Position numbers and translations under genes: made by a program. From Synechococcus sp. KORDI-52 (lineage in GTDB: Bacteria; Cyanobacteriota; Cyanobacteriia; PCC-6307; Cyanobiaceae), in the NCBI RefSeq assembly GCF_000737595.1, contig NZ_CP006271.1:2508070-2572069 (forward strand): DNA of 64,000 bases, written 5' to 3'. Within the stretch, counting starts at the first letter, position 1, and each line of letters begins with the position of its first letter. This document shows positions 16,588-25,561 of this stretch, piece after piece. Under the pieces are notes generated by a model. It searched no databases. It worked only from the letters and a program-made list of their open reading frames with translations, and was not told where the DNA came from.

Positions 16588-17705
16588 TGCGATGGTTTAT
16601 AAACTGATCACTTATAGCTGCAAGACCAGTTCTCAGCAACTTCTCACACTCCAGCCCTGAGTGGAAACGATGGAAACGATGGGAACGTCATCGATCGATG
16701 AAGGAGAGGTATTGCATCCGCAAACATGATGCAGTGGCCCTCTGCTATCGAGATTAAGCATTTATACTCTTTTGCCATCAAGCCCAAAGAAGCGCTCACC
16801 CACCCACCACACAATTCAATCAAGAACAGACACAGGACCACAAAAACGAGCAGAAAGCTCTCCAGCTCACCCATTTCTCAGCTATTTCTCACACAGCACT
16901 CATCCAGCATAAAAAGGATTGAAGAGAATTGAAGAAGAGACGAGTGAGACAGGTTCTTGACCTCTACAAAATTAGTTGCACAACGGGTCGCAACAGCCTA
17001 CGCACAATACAAAGTTCACCCATGCATGGCGAACAAAGTCGCGCTCAATTCAAGCCTTGACATCTTGGCAAGTCTCTTTGATGAATGCGATGAAAACATT
17101 GAAACATCCAGCACTACGGAAGATTTCGGCCTTAATTTTTAATTTACATTTTAGCAGCACAGCTAGCAGCTGAGCTGCAGTATTAACTATTTAGCTTAAA
17201 ATCGAAGGTTTAATCACATTACACTTGATTCTCTACACATTTGATGCAAACTGAGCTCTTTTTTGCAGCCAAATCGATAAGCTAATCTTTTTAAAATCTT
17301 GAATAATTACAATTTTTGGCTTGCACAACCAATATTCTAATTGAGCAGAAATTCCCCGAGAACCGACACACAAAATCGTATATGTGACAACAAGCATCTA
17401 AATCACCCACTCAAATACGCTTATGCTGGCCACAGTCAACTTAAAATATTGTCACACGTAATAACAAAATCTTGTTACTCTCATTGATCCAAAATTAAAT
17501 TCCATGGCTAGCAGCCCTTCGCCAAGAAGAACTCCCAAGACGAGCTTTGGACGCCAGCAGGTCTAACTAAATTGACCCTCACAAGAAGATTCACTCCTGA
17601 AATTAAGATCAAAATCCTATCTTTTTACTATTCGAATCTAATAAATCTCTCAGGCAATGCACACGCATAACAAGTAATATTTAGAAGTGACAAAAGTCCT
17701 GCGTT
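16588..17705. other. AT-rich stretch with only candidate micro-ORFs
   Basis: Visibly more AT-rich than the flanking core. A TTG-started frame at 16957-17142 (61 codons, ending TTEDFGLNF) and an ATG frame at 17504-17566 (20 codons, MASSPSPRRTPKTSFGRQQV) could be coding but lack independent support. A minus-strand hydrophobic frame near 16644-16874 is another weak candidate. Tandem GGAAACGAT copies lie near 16662-16682. Confidence 0.35.
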
Positions 17706-17864
17706 GTGTCTAAGAAATCAATCAAATTAAAAATAAAAGAATTGGCAGCAGCTTACATCCGTTACAGGCATCACCCCTCCCTCGAAAACAACAAAACCCT
17801 TATAGCCAGACTAGAACACCTTGAGAAACTTTTTACAAGGCAAGAAAACAAGAATAAAAAATAA
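17706..17864 (+). CDS. small basic hypothetical protein (52 aa)
   Basis: Starts GTG at 17706 and reads MSKKSIKLKIKELAAAYIRY, then a helical stretch LIARLEHLEKLF, ending in Lys/Asn. It is strongly basic and helical, as expected of a nucleic-acid-binding or ribosome-associated micro-protein, but no family is recognised. Codons are AT-rich like the surrounding DNA. Confidence 0.45.
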   Translation: MSKKSIKLKIKELAAAYIRYRHHPSLENNKTLIARLEHLEKLFTRQENKNKK

Positions 17865-18407
17865 AATCCATCCACGTGAATGCAGTCAGACTTAAAAATA
17901 TAACGACAACCTGGGCTAAAATAAACAATACGATTAACATCTAAGCTGAACCAAGATCAACCTCAATCACTTTTTGACCTAGAAGAAACAGGAAATACAA
18001 TTGGCACAGCATTTGCGCTTTGTAGCTTGTTGGTCTTCACCCAAGCGAGCGGGAGCCAAAAAACTACTTCAATCCTACATTCTAATTACAAGCTACATGC
18101 AAAAAGGGAAGAAGGGTAGGTAATATCAAAATCCTTGCATCAAGTCCAAGCCAAATCTGGTCGAGAATCAATTCATCATGAACACAATCTCCTGTGAAGT
18201 CGTTGTCGGGCAACATGCATTAGAGATCTGCCAATACAGATCCGAAGCAGATTGAATGAAAACTTCTTCATCATTCACGATAAAGATTTGGTGGGGAGCA
18301 CCAATAAGGCCGCAGTCTGAGGAAATCGCTCGATACAAGCACACAAAGTCCTGAATATGTCTCTTTTGCTACCCCGAATCGTCAACAAACGGAGCCATAA
18401 CACAAAG
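17865..18407. other. AT-rich stretch without a clear gene
   Basis: Only very short frames are present, for example 25 codons at 18178-18255 (MNTISCEVVVGQHALEICQY). Nothing else is supportable. Confidence 0.35.
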
Positions 18408-18650
18408 ATGGCGCAAACCAATCTTATGACTCAAGCAGAGCTGATTGTGCAGACCCCCCGAGGCTCATCCATTCAAAGAACCAAAGATGGCCAATTTCTA
18501 GTGTGCAATGCAGAGAACCAGTGCAATCTCACCCACAGCCTTTATCTTGCTGAGGAAGAACTCTCGGGAATGGAGCACGGTTTCACATTCCCCTACGCAA
18601 CAAATTTCCGTAACAGCACATTGCCGGCAGACCTCATCGACTCCGAATAG
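18408..18650 (+). CDS. hypothetical protein (80 aa)
   Basis: The ATG at 18408 gives MAQTNLMTQAELIVQTPRGS, and the frame ends ATNFRNSTLPADLIDSE; a longer frame opens at 18357. The product is acidic and soluble, with a Cys pair around residues 36-41. No family is recognised. It is the first of four small same-strand genes between 18.4 and 19.5 kb. Confidence 0.5.
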   Translation: MAQTNLMTQAELIVQTPRGSSIQRTKDGQFLVCNAENQCNLTHSLYLAEEELSGMEHGFTFPYATNFRNSTLPADLIDSE

Positions 18651-18744
18651 AGACATCAACGTTCCATCACCGAGGAGTCACAAAGCTAGGACCCATAAGT
18701 CGTTTACCTCCAGGCAGCTTGCTTCAAGCGTCAGACACGGTTAC

Positions 18745-18915
18745 ATGGATTTCACGCAGCAACTTGGCGGAATGCCGGAGCTTCTCAAGCGTCAAATTGA
18801 CCGCCTCGAAACCGCCATCGAGCTTTCGACAGACTGGCTTGAAATTCAATATCTGATGGTTGAGCTTGACCAGCTCAAAGCGCTCTATGAGGAGATGAAA
18901 TCTGAGGCCGCTTAA
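18745..18915 (+). CDS. small helical hypothetical protein (56 aa)
   Basis: From ATG 18745: MDFTQQLGGMPELLKRQIDR, then LETAIELSTDWLEIQYLMVE and LDQLKALYEEMKSEAA. It is almost entirely amphipathic helix with heptad-like spacing. The longer upstream frame has poor quality, so this ATG is preferred. Function unknown. Confidence 0.55.
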   Translation: MDFTQQLGGMPELLKRQIDRLETAIELSTDWLEIQYLMVELDQLKALYEEMKSEAA

Positions 18916-18998
18916 GCCAGAGAAGGGCATGTCCACTCAGCCATGGCAGTCCCATGAGTCATCTTCAGCGAATTGGTTGCCTTGCTGAGGTAAGACAC

Positions 18999-19184
18999 AT
19001 GAACGACAAGCAGTGCACGGCACTTGTGCGCCTGCAGCGGGTTCTGGCCGTGGCCAAGGCAAACAAAAACCAGCTCTTCATCCAGAACATCGAGAGGGAG
19101 ATCGCAGCTTTACAACGTGGCGATTGCTCTCCGCTCATCGAGAAGTACCTCTCGAAGGATGAAAAGGCTTGGATGCAGCTTTGA
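18999..19184 (+). CDS. small hypothetical protein (61 aa)
   Basis: The ATG at 18999 gives MNDKQCTALVRLQRVLAVAK, then KNQLFIQNIEREIAALQRG and EKYLSKDEKAWMQL. It is mostly helical. A start at 18954 would add 15 residues. It resembles its neighbour at 18745 in size and helical character. No family known. Confidence 0.55.
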   Translation: MNDKQCTALVRLQRVLAVAKANKNQLFIQNIEREIAALQRGDCSPLIEKYLSKDEKAWMQL

Positions 19185-19354
19185 GGGACCCGACCAATCG
19201 CAAGGTTGTTCTCTGTAGTGTGTTGAACTCCAGACTGAGCGCCTGGGAGAGCTTGAGAGCCACAGCCCCTTTCCTAAAGTTTTGGTGACTTCCCCCCGAC
19301 GGCCCGTTCCAAGGCAACGTCTCCTCCTGTGAGCGCTGACTGGAACGCCAACCA

Positions 19355-19519
19355 ATGACTGACCGTACCCTCGAAATCACAACAGCATTGCGAGAGGCCC
19401 ATCTACAGCAGCTTGAAGCCTCTCTCGCCTCCAAAGCGGCGAAGAAACCGGCAGGGACGAACGAAACGACCAGCTTTCTCGAAACGACTGCAGACAAGGC
19501 TCCAGCCATCGGGCACTGA
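19355..19519 (+). CDS. small hypothetical protein (54 aa)
   Basis: ATG-started frame MTDRTLEITTALREAHLQQL then EASLASKAAKKPAGTNETTS, ending TADKAPAIGH. An N-terminal helix is followed by a flexible Lys/Thr-rich tail. Coding quality is good for so short a frame. Function unknown. Confidence 0.45.
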   Translation: MTDRTLEITTALREAHLQQLEASLASKAAKKPAGTNETTSFLETTADKAPAIGH

Positions 19520-19984
19520 AATACCACCGGGCGTTTCAAACTCATGATCAATCGTCTACAACATCAATCCGGGGTAGCTGAGTCGCTATGACGTTGTAGC
19601 TTTGAGGCCAAAGCGAAGTGAATCGAGATTGGGGGAGTCCAAGGCAGACGGAACTCCGAATCAACAGATCCAAAAGGCAGGCTGGAGTTCTGGACCCTGA
19701 TTCAACAGTCCCTTGAAGGAGTTGGCTGGTTTCCTCGGCAGCATTCAGTCATCCGTCACCCTGTTCCCTAAGAGACAACCACCCAACATCACGAGCAAGA
19801 CGGATCGACCCTCTCTCTTGTGAGGTGATGGTTGAACAATGCATGACGAGCAAGCGGGGTCGCATCAAACAACGCGCAACATCACTGTCACTGGTCTTCA
19901 CGCTCACTTTTGAATCAAACAAGGAGAAATCTTTGAATGATGCATCCCTTGAACCATTGACTCACCTGCATCCACAACTCGGGA
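19520..19984. other. no gene seen
   Basis: A non-coding stretch between the small plus-strand genes and the minus-strand DUF3288 gene. CTACAAC and GTTGTAG arms (near 19556 and 19592) could form a weak hairpin. Confidence 0.4.
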
Positions 19985-20302
19985 TCAAGTTTCAGCATCC
20001 TCAACATCCGCCCCGGATCCAACACCCTCCACCACCGGATCCTGTCCCGGACGCCAGCCGCTGTTCCAGATCTCTCGAACCTTGATGTTCAGATCATCAC
20101 GCGACAACCCCCACAGCGTAAGACACTTCTCTAGATCGTCCCGAATATCGTCAGCCCCAGGGAATTCCGCATATCGCGAAAATAATGCAGCGATGATGGT
20201 CATCTGCTGCGGCCCTGGCTCACCATCGTGACCCAATACAGCATCGATCTGGTCACGATCGATGGCGTAGAGGGGGTGAGTTTGCTGAGGATCGTCAGTC
20301 AT
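19985..20302 (-). CDS. DUF3288 family protein
   Basis: A 105-residue protein matching the cyanobacterial DUF3288 pattern as recalled: HPLYAIDRDQIDAVL near the N-terminus, ALFSRYAEFPGADDIRDDLE in the centre, then TLWGLSRDDLNIKVREIW. The C-terminal 20 residues are variable and acidic. Members are short soluble proteins with no known role. The start is ATG at 20302. Confidence 0.75.
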   Translation of the reverse strand: MTDDPQQTHPLYAIDRDQIDAVLGHDGEPGPQQMTIIAALFSRYAEFPGADDIRDDLEKCLTLWGLSRDDLNIKVREIWNSGWRPGQDPVVEGVGSGADVEDAET

Positions 20303-20389
20303 CCTTCAATCATGCCCCAGAAGGCGATCAAACAAGCAGATCAGATTGGGGCTGTGATCAATGCGCCATCTCCAAGCCTGAAAACACTT

Positions 20390-20581
20390 TCAATCAAGTT
20401 CCCAGCACTCAGAACCGCGACTGGTCAGCAGGCAAACAACATGCTTCTCTTCGCTGATCAGGCGATAGGTATGCCCATCAGCATCACTACGGGCACGTGC
20501 ATGCCAAAACGCATGGTCTCTGGACGCATGCTCAGCACGATCGGACCAACCATCGACTGTCAGCTCTTGAACCGAAAACAT
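20390..20581 (-). CDS. small hypothetical protein (63 aa)
   Basis: Reads MFSVQELTVDGWSDRAEHAS, then HTYRLISEEKHVVCLLTSRG, ending CWELD. A mixed alpha/beta composition is plausible for a small soluble protein. Same strand as its neighbours. No family recognised. Confidence 0.45.
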   Translation of the reverse strand: MFSVQELTVDGWSDRAEHASRDHAFWHARARSDADGHTYRLISEEKHVVCLLTSRGSECWELD

Positions 20582-20676
20582 GGGCTTGGTTCGGACTGAA
20601 CAAAGGCTCGAGGGGCACGCGGGGTCTGTGCAGGATTAACAGAAACATGTTGGGATCAGTTGATCGGATGTTGTAA

Positions 20677-20997
20677 TCAGCGTAAAGCCGAGATTCTGTC
20701 GACGCTGGAACCAACTTCCTCAATGGAAAGATGCTCAGCCGCGGCATCATTCCGAAGACGATAGAGAAAGCCATTCACCCACGCCGTCTCTTTATTGTTC
20801 ACCTCGTGACCACGGTCTACAAAATCCGGCTGCTGATGCAAAAGATAAAGAAGAATGGTCAGAACATCCTCCTGGGAAAGATTTTCAGGATCAATCGATG
20901 GCCATTGCTCTCTGACATCGAGATAAGACAGTGATCCTGGGGTCACGAGATCAAAGCGCACTGTCAGCTCGGCAGGGGATGTGGGCCATCCAAACAA
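20677..20997 (-). CDS. hypothetical protein (106 aa)
   Basis: A frame with good coding character: LTVRFDLVTPGSLSYLDVRE, then ENLSQEDVLTILLYLLHQQP, and an acidic C-terminal half (AAAEHLSIEEVGSSVDRISA). Its start region overlaps the terminator that follows the next minus-strand gene. Soluble, unknown function. Confidence 0.5.
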   Translation of the reverse strand: MFGWPTSPAELTVRFDLVTPGSLSYLDVREQWPSIDPENLSQEDVLTILLYLLHQQPDFVDRGHEVNNKETAWVNGFLYRLRNDAAAEHLSIEEVGSSVDRISALR

Positions 20998-21018
20998 AAA
21001 GCCCCGCCGAAGCGGGGC
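20995..21018 (-). terminator. intrinsic terminator of the 21043-21249 gene
   Basis: Read on the minus strand, a GCCCCGC/GCGGGGC stem with a 4-nt loop (21001-21018) is followed by a T-run (plus-strand A-run 20996-21000). It sits 25 bp beyond the stop of the minus-strand gene. Confidence 0.75.
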
Positions 21019-21042
21019 CTCATCACCTGAATGAAACAGGGA

Positions 21043-21249
21043 TCACAGCCAATTGGCACGCATGGCCTCATAGGTCACCCCTCGGTATTTCAACTGAGTT
21101 GAGGCCACCTTCCCTTTCGCCAGTTTGGCGGGAGACAGATGCGCGGAGGTGTAGTCACTGGATTCAGATCCGCGAGCAGCGGCCTTTTTGGACGTGTTGC
21201 GGAGCTGCTGACGCAGCTCACGCTCTTTCAAGAGCTGAAGAGCATTCAT
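21043..21249 (-). CDS. small protein with DUF4278-like C-terminus
   Basis: From ATG 21249: MNALQLLKERELRQQLRNTS, a basic helix, then a Lys/Ser-rich linker. The tail QLKYRGVTYE resembles the DUF4278 motif found in many marine picocyanobacterial small proteins. 68 residues. A terminator follows at 20995-21018. Role unknown. Confidence 0.6.
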   Translation of the reverse strand: MNALQLLKERELRQQLRNTSKKAAARGSESSDYTSAHLSPAKLAKGKVASTQLKYRGVTYEAMRANWL

Positions 21250-21798
21250 GGTGTTCCTCGTAGAAAGCTCAGGCCCCGTTCCATGCCCTGAGTCGAACTG
21301 CGCTTCGCCATGCGGCGAAGTGAACGTCTGTAGCAACTGCTACCTCTTCAACATAAGCGAAGCAAGGCCTTGTGCGCTGTTCGTGCTGTTACAGCATGGG
21401 AGCAATCAAATCGAATTCCGGCAGAGCACCCACCCAACACGAGCGGTTGGTGACTGGAGTTCACTTCAAAGCGAAAGAAGCGCTGACTGTTCCCGAACCA
21501 GAGGGGGCGTTGCAGCCAAATTTCAGCATCAAGCTTGAGCAGAGCGATGGACAAGAGCCACGGTGTTGTGCAAGGGCAGAACACAACCGATGGCCGACGC
21601 GGTGAGAGCGCACCGCATAAGGCTGAGCCGAACAACGTCAGAGCGTCACGCCGAAGCTGCTCGTCAGGCTCTGTCGTTAGTCATGAAACATCCTGTCAGA
21701 GCTTAAAAACCAGGCCCGGCATCAATGCAACAAATCGTGCATTGGACCACTGACACCAAGCTCAGAACTCCCTATCACCTGAAAAAGGTGAATTGACC
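21250..21798. other. intergenic stretch without a clear gene
   Basis: Several overlapping frames of 70-96 codons exist in different phases, but all are Cys/Ser/Arg-rich and unconvincing. It probably holds the promoters of the divergent genes on both sides. Confidence 0.4.
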
Positions 21799-22095
21799 AT
21801 GCTGACCACCTCAACACGATTGAAACTGCAAAACATCTGCAGCCGCCTCGCCCAAGGTGAATTCGTATCCCTTCAGGAACGTGTCTACTTGCAAAAATTT
21901 GCTGAACGCGATCGCAGCGTGAGCACGTGGGTGAGCAGAGCGCAGCGTTTTCAAAGGGAAGGCATGCAACAAGGACTCGACGGTTTGATGGCTGACCTTG
22001 ACCTGGGGCAACGTCACCCAGATGACCCTGAGCATCCAGAAGATGATCTCGGCGACTGGTTCAGCAATGCCTCTCCTTGGCTGCGTCGCGACTGA
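21799..22095 (+). CDS. hypothetical protein (98 aa)
   Basis: The ATG at 21799 is preceded by AAAGGTG, a fair ribosome-binding site. The protein starts MLTTSTRLKLQNICSRLAQG and has a basic helical middle (WVSRAQRFQREGMQQGLDGL). It ends in a very acidic stretch (DPEHPEDDLGDWFSNASPWL). Soluble; no family recognised. It is convergent with the next gene, 6 bp apart. Confidence 0.65.
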   Translation: MLTTSTRLKLQNICSRLAQGEFVSLQERVYLQKFAERDRSVSTWVSRAQRFQREGMQQGLDGLMADLDLGQRHPDDPEHPEDDLGDWFSNASPWLRRD

Positions 22096-22101
22096 GGAGG
22101 A

Positions 22102-22395
22102 TCAGCTGGGATCCTCGAGGCAGCCGAAATGATCCACGGCAACCTCGTGAAGCGTCTTCAACGATTCAAGAACAGCCAAGCGTTGCTGAGCCTGAGCCAA
22201 CATCGGCTTGCCGTGGGGAACGCATGACTCGATGAGTGATGCCGCTTCAGAAGCTTCAGCCTTCACCCAACCGGTGCAACGCTCCAGTCGGGTCGTGAGG
22301 TCACCCTCCCGCAAAGCGCCCGAATAGTTCGGCCCCGCAAAGACGTTCAGAAGTGTCGCCAGTGCGTCCCTGGCCTGCCCACGGTTCACCGTCAT
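22102..22395 (-). CDS. hypothetical protein (97 aa)
   Basis: From ATG 22395: MTVNRGQARDALATLLNVFA, then LTTRLERCTGWVKAEASEAA and a helical C-terminus ending GCLEDPS. All-helical composition. A longer frame opens at 22452, but the extra residues look non-coding. Function unknown. Confidence 0.6.
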   Translation of the reverse strand: MTVNRGQARDALATLLNVFAGPNYSGALREGDLTTRLERCTGWVKAEASEAASLIESCVPHGKPMLAQAQQRLAVLESLKTLHEVAVDHFGCLEDPS

Positions 22396-22436
22396 GGAGC
22401 TTGTGGAATACGGATCCAGGCTGACAGAACGGCTAC

Positions 22437-22460
22437 AAAAAAGCCGCCTCAACGGGCGGC
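22437..22460 (-). terminator. hairpin terminator, minus strand
   Basis: GCCGCC/GGCGGC with a 6-nt loop (22443-22460); on the minus strand it is followed by six T. It would end a transcript arriving from the right, although no clear minus-strand gene lies there now. Confidence 0.55.
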
Positions 22461-22465
22461 CGGGT

Positions 22466-22674
22466 GATGGGGATATCCACAGCTTACCTGAACGATCCAG
22501 TGATCGCAGGCCATCTGAAGAGAAAGGGGAGCACGAAGCAACCGCGACTATTCCACCAAGCTGTGGAGAAAGGTGCGCGGGTTGCCAGCCCCAGAACGCC
22601 GCCCGCTAGATGTGGCGGATGTGCTGCAGAAACTTGCCGAACGGCACTACGGTTGGTTTCTGGCCAAGAGATGA
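22466..22674 (+). pseudogene. remnant of a small gene, frame broken
   Basis: From 22519 to TGA 22672-22674 a frame reads SNRDYSTKLWRKVRGLPAPE then RRPLDVADVLQKLAERHYGW, ending FLAKR. This looks clearly coding but has no start codon after the upstream TGA at 22516. A start-bearing frame from ATG 22466 (MGISTAYLNDPVIAGHLKRK) runs into it in another phase, suggesting a frameshift near 22540. Confidence 0.4.
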
Positions 22675-22699
22675 GGATCACGCGGCTTAACCTCCGGGC

Positions 22700-22909
22700 T
22701 TGGGTGTCTTTTGTGTATGGGTTGTAGAAGACAATCCAGCTGATGCTGAAAACTCTGAAGTCCACGTAACAGTTGAAGCAATGGAGCAAAGGGTTGTGTT
22801 TCAAACCATTCCACTCAACGAAGTGCCCTGGCTTGAAAATCGCGTTGTCATGGACACCTCCCCGAGACGTTCTCTCATAGCTCTTTCAAATAGACTGGGG
22901 AGCAATTAA
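22700..22909 (+). CDS. possible small hypothetical protein (69 aa)
   Basis: Open from TTG 22700: VWVVEDNPADAENSEVHVTV, then EAMEQRVVFQTIPLNEVPWL, ending LSNRLGSN. The composition is protein-like and acidic. The start codon is uncertain, and no ribosome-binding site or family supports it. Confidence 0.35.
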   Translation: MGVFCVWVVEDNPADAENSEVHVTVEAMEQRVVFQTIPLNEVPWLENRVVMDTSPRRSLIALSNRLGSN

Positions 22910-22955
22910 GCCAGGTCCCGTAGGTTCCATTCTTCCAACACAACATCCATCCAAC

Positions 22956-23231
22956 ATGCGCACCCTCCTCGGATTGCTGATGCTTTCGATTGTTCCCAGT
23001 GTCTCGTCAGGCTCACATGCACAGGAACTGGGTCGTTGTGAACCCTCCGAGGCGGTGAAGATCATCGACGGTGCGCTGGTGGAGGGAAAATCGCTGGAGC
23101 AAGCCATGGAGTTGATGATTAAAGCAAAAGTATTTGATGGATCGAAAGCCTGCATCACATTCATTCGGGAAACCTCAATGACCCTGCGCGATCCCTACCC
23201 AAGAGCTTTCAAATCGCTGTGGATGAATTAG
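22956..23231 (+). CDS. secreted hypothetical protein (91 aa)
   Basis: Signal peptide MRTLLGLLMLSIVPSVSSGS with probable cleavage near SHA. The mature part is about 68 residues with two Cys (RCEPSEAV and KACITF), which could form a disulfide. It is mainly helical (LEQAMELMIKAKVF). Monocistronic. Function unknown. Confidence 0.65.
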   Translation: MRTLLGLLMLSIVPSVSSGSHAQELGRCEPSEAVKIIDGALVEGKSLEQAMELMIKAKVFDGSKACITFIRETSMTLRDPYPRAFKSLWMN

Positions 23232-23532
23232 ATGTGAATACCAATTAGTATTCGTATCGGAACAATTAACCTAAAACATTAAAAAGATCATTCGAATGTT
23301 TGCATTCGGCAAAGAAGGTCAGGTGCCAGAAAGCAATTCAAATGTTAAGTCCATGCCCCTCATCCGACATTGAGCCTTGGCCGGTTTGAATCATCACCAC
23401 CAAAAGAGGCCAGCTGAACTAACTCACGTCTCTTCGTCAGTTCCAGTTGGTGTCGGTTTGGCTGAGAACCTGGCATAAAGGCAGCGGTGCACGAGCAAAC
23501 CCGACATCATCAGATCAAGATCTTGGTCAAAT
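23232..23532. other. intergenic, no gene seen
   Basis: A 301-bp stretch, AT-rich at its left end, upstream of the prohibitin gene, whose promoter it should contain. No other feature is supportable. Confidence 0.4.
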
Positions 23533-24327
23533 ATGCAGACCCCACGACGGATCAACGATCCCGCTAACAGTCTCGCTGTGCTGGCTGCCATTGCTCTTAG
23601 CACCTTGCTGCTGTTGGGGCAGGCCCTGTTCATAGTCCCAGCCGGCAAGGTGGCCGTGGTGACCACGTTGGGCAAGGTAAGCGGAGGGTCGCGACTGCCC
23701 GGCCTGAATCTCAAGGTGCCATTCATTCAATCGGTGTACCCATTTGATGTACGCACCCAGGTGAAACCGGAGGAATTTGCAACCCTCACCAAAGACCTTC
23801 AGGTCATTGAGGCCACCGCAACGGTGAAATACGCCGTCCGCCCCAACGAGGCCGGTCGGATCTACAGAACCATTGCTGGCAACGACCGTGAGATCTACCC
23901 CCGCATCATCCAACCCTCCTTGCTGAAAGCACTGAAGTCGGTGTTCTCCCAGTACGAACTTGTCACCATCGCCACGGAATGGAACGACATCTCGGCATTG
24001 GTGGAGAGAACGGTCGCTGAAGAACTCGACAAATTTGATTACGTGGAAGTGCGTGGGCTGGATCTCACAGGCCTGCAGATCGCCGAGGAATATCGCGCCG
24101 CCATTGAACAGAAGCAGATTGCTGAGCAGCAGCTACTTCGTGCACAGACGGAAGTCAAGATCGCTGAACAGGAGGCCCTTCGTTACGACACGCTCAACCG
24201 CAGCCTGGATGATCAGGTGCTCTACAAACTGTTCCTCGACAAATGGGATGGACAAACGGAAGTTGTTCCGGCACTTCCGGGCAGCAGTGGCAGCACGCCT
24301 CCAGTAATTGTGGGACGACGCAGCTGA
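23533..24327 (+). CDS. prohibitin/SPFH-domain membrane protein
   Basis: A 264-residue protein with one N-terminal membrane helix (about 13-36). An SPFH/band-7 domain follows: FIVPAGKVAVVTTLGKV, LKVPFIQSVYPFDVRTQ, then VKYAVRPNE and an IEQKQIAEQQLLRAQTEVKI coiled coil. Prohibitin-like proteins form large ring assemblies in membranes and help organise or protect protease complexes; cyanobacterial ones are associated with thylakoids and stress (family knowledge). The next gene (DUF389) starts close behind on the same strand, so the two may form an operon. Confidence 0.88.
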   Translation: MQTPRRINDPANSLAVLAAIALSTLLLLGQALFIVPAGKVAVVTTLGKVSGGSRLPGLNLKVPFIQSVYPFDVRTQVKPEEFATLTKDLQVIEATATVKYAVRPNEAGRIYRTIAGNDREIYPRIIQPSLLKALKSVFSQYELVTIATEWNDISALVERTVAEELDKFDYVEVRGLDLTGLQIAEEYRAAIEQKQIAEQQLLRAQTEVKIAEQEALRYDTLNRSLDDQVLYKLFLDKWDGQTEVVPALPGSSGSTPPVIVGRRS

Positions 24328-24340
24328 TGGGACGACAGCC

Positions 24341-25561
24341 GTGGTTGTTGACCAACAATCGCTTCTCGAAGACAAGGCTCGTCTGGATGAACTGCTCCGC
24401 AGTTACGACGGCGAAGCAAGACTGAACGAATCATTCATCGTTCTCACAATTGGCGCCAGCCTGATCGCCAGCTTGGGATTAGTGGCCAACAACACTGCCG
24501 TGGTGATTGGTGCCATGGTTGTTGCACCCTGGATTCTGCCGCTACGGGTGGCTGTTTTCGCTGTTCTTGTGGGGCGATCGAGGCTGCTCCTCCGTTCGCT
24601 GCGCACCCTGGCAGCGGGAGCAGGTATCACCTTGACTCTCTCACTGGCATTGGGCTGGATCGCTGGCAGTCAAGGAGTGCTCGAAGTGGAGGTCTTGCCG
24701 GAGATTGCAGCACGGCTGAAGCCGAATATCTTCGATTTAGGGATTGCCTTGGCAGCGGGTGCCGTCGCGACCTATGCCAAGGTCAATCCTGGTGCCGTGA
24801 GTTCCATGGCCGGCACAGCAATCGCTGTGGCCTTAGTACCTCCTGTGTGCGCGATGGGATTGATGCTCTCCGCCTCAAACATCGGCGATGCACAAGGGGC
24901 TGCGCTGCTTTACGCCACCAACCTCCTGGGAATTCTGATTGGAGGGATCACAGTTCTGGCGATTCGTGAGCCATACTTCCGCGACAAACTCAAACGACGT
25001 AGGCACTCCCGGCTGCCCGTGTTGTTGGCTCTGGGACTGGCTGTCCTTGTAAGCCGAAATCTGTATGAAAGGTATGAGCAATACAAGTTCAAAGTGAAAC
25101 GGGAGGTCAGTCAAAAAAGAATTGAATCAAGCATCAGCACCTACTTGAAGAATCAGACGTTGACCTTTGGTGCTAACGAATCCTTAGAGCTTGAAAAAAT
25201 CGTTTTCGACTGGCCCGATCTATGGGAACAAAATCGAGCCCCGACCTTCCAGGTGGTGGTGCGGTCTATCGACCCGACATTACCGAGTTACAAGCAAGTT
25301 CAACACATTCAAGACACGATCAACCAAAGACTTGCAGGGCAATACCCTGGCCTTGAACTACAGATGCAGGTGCAACGCATCAATGTAAGTGTGGTGAAGG
25401 GCGATAGGGTGAATGAAAGAGTTGATCTCCAAGAGATTCTCAACGAAGCCGATATAACTCCAGCACATGAGGAATTGAACGTGGACAAACTTGAGGGCAA
25501 GCTTGAAGGTGAACTTCAAGATTTGATCGAAACAAAGACTTGCTTGAAGCAGGATTGTTAG
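24341..25561 (+). CDS. DUF389 family membrane protein
   Basis: Integral membrane protein of about 406 residues from GTG 24341; a TTG at 24308 would overlap the prohibitin stop. The conserved DUF389 block appears: SFIVLTIGASLIASLGLVAN, NNTAVVIGAMVVAPWI, and the later GMLxxP-like segment AIAVALVPPVCAMGLML. About six membrane helices are followed by a soluble C-terminal domain (about 150 residues) with a charged, helical end. The function of DUF389 is not established. Co-transcription with the prohibitin gene is likely. Confidence 0.85.
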   Translation: MVVDQQSLLEDKARLDELLRSYDGEARLNESFIVLTIGASLIASLGLVANNTAVVIGAMVVAPWILPLRVAVFAVLVGRSRLLLRSLRTLAAGAGITLTLSLALGWIAGSQGVLEVEVLPEIAARLKPNIFDLGIALAAGAVATYAKVNPGAVSSMAGTAIAVALVPPVCAMGLMLSASNIGDAQGAALLYATNLLGILIGGITVLAIREPYFRDKLKRRRHSRLPVLLALGLAVLVSRNLYERYEQYKFKVKREVSQKRIESSISTYLKNQTLTFGANESLELEKIVFDWPDLWEQNRAPTFQVVVRSIDPTLPSYKQVQHIQDTINQRLAGQYPGLELQMQVQRINVSVVKGDRVNERVDLQEILNEADITPAHEELNVDKLEGKLEGELQDLIETKTCLKQDC

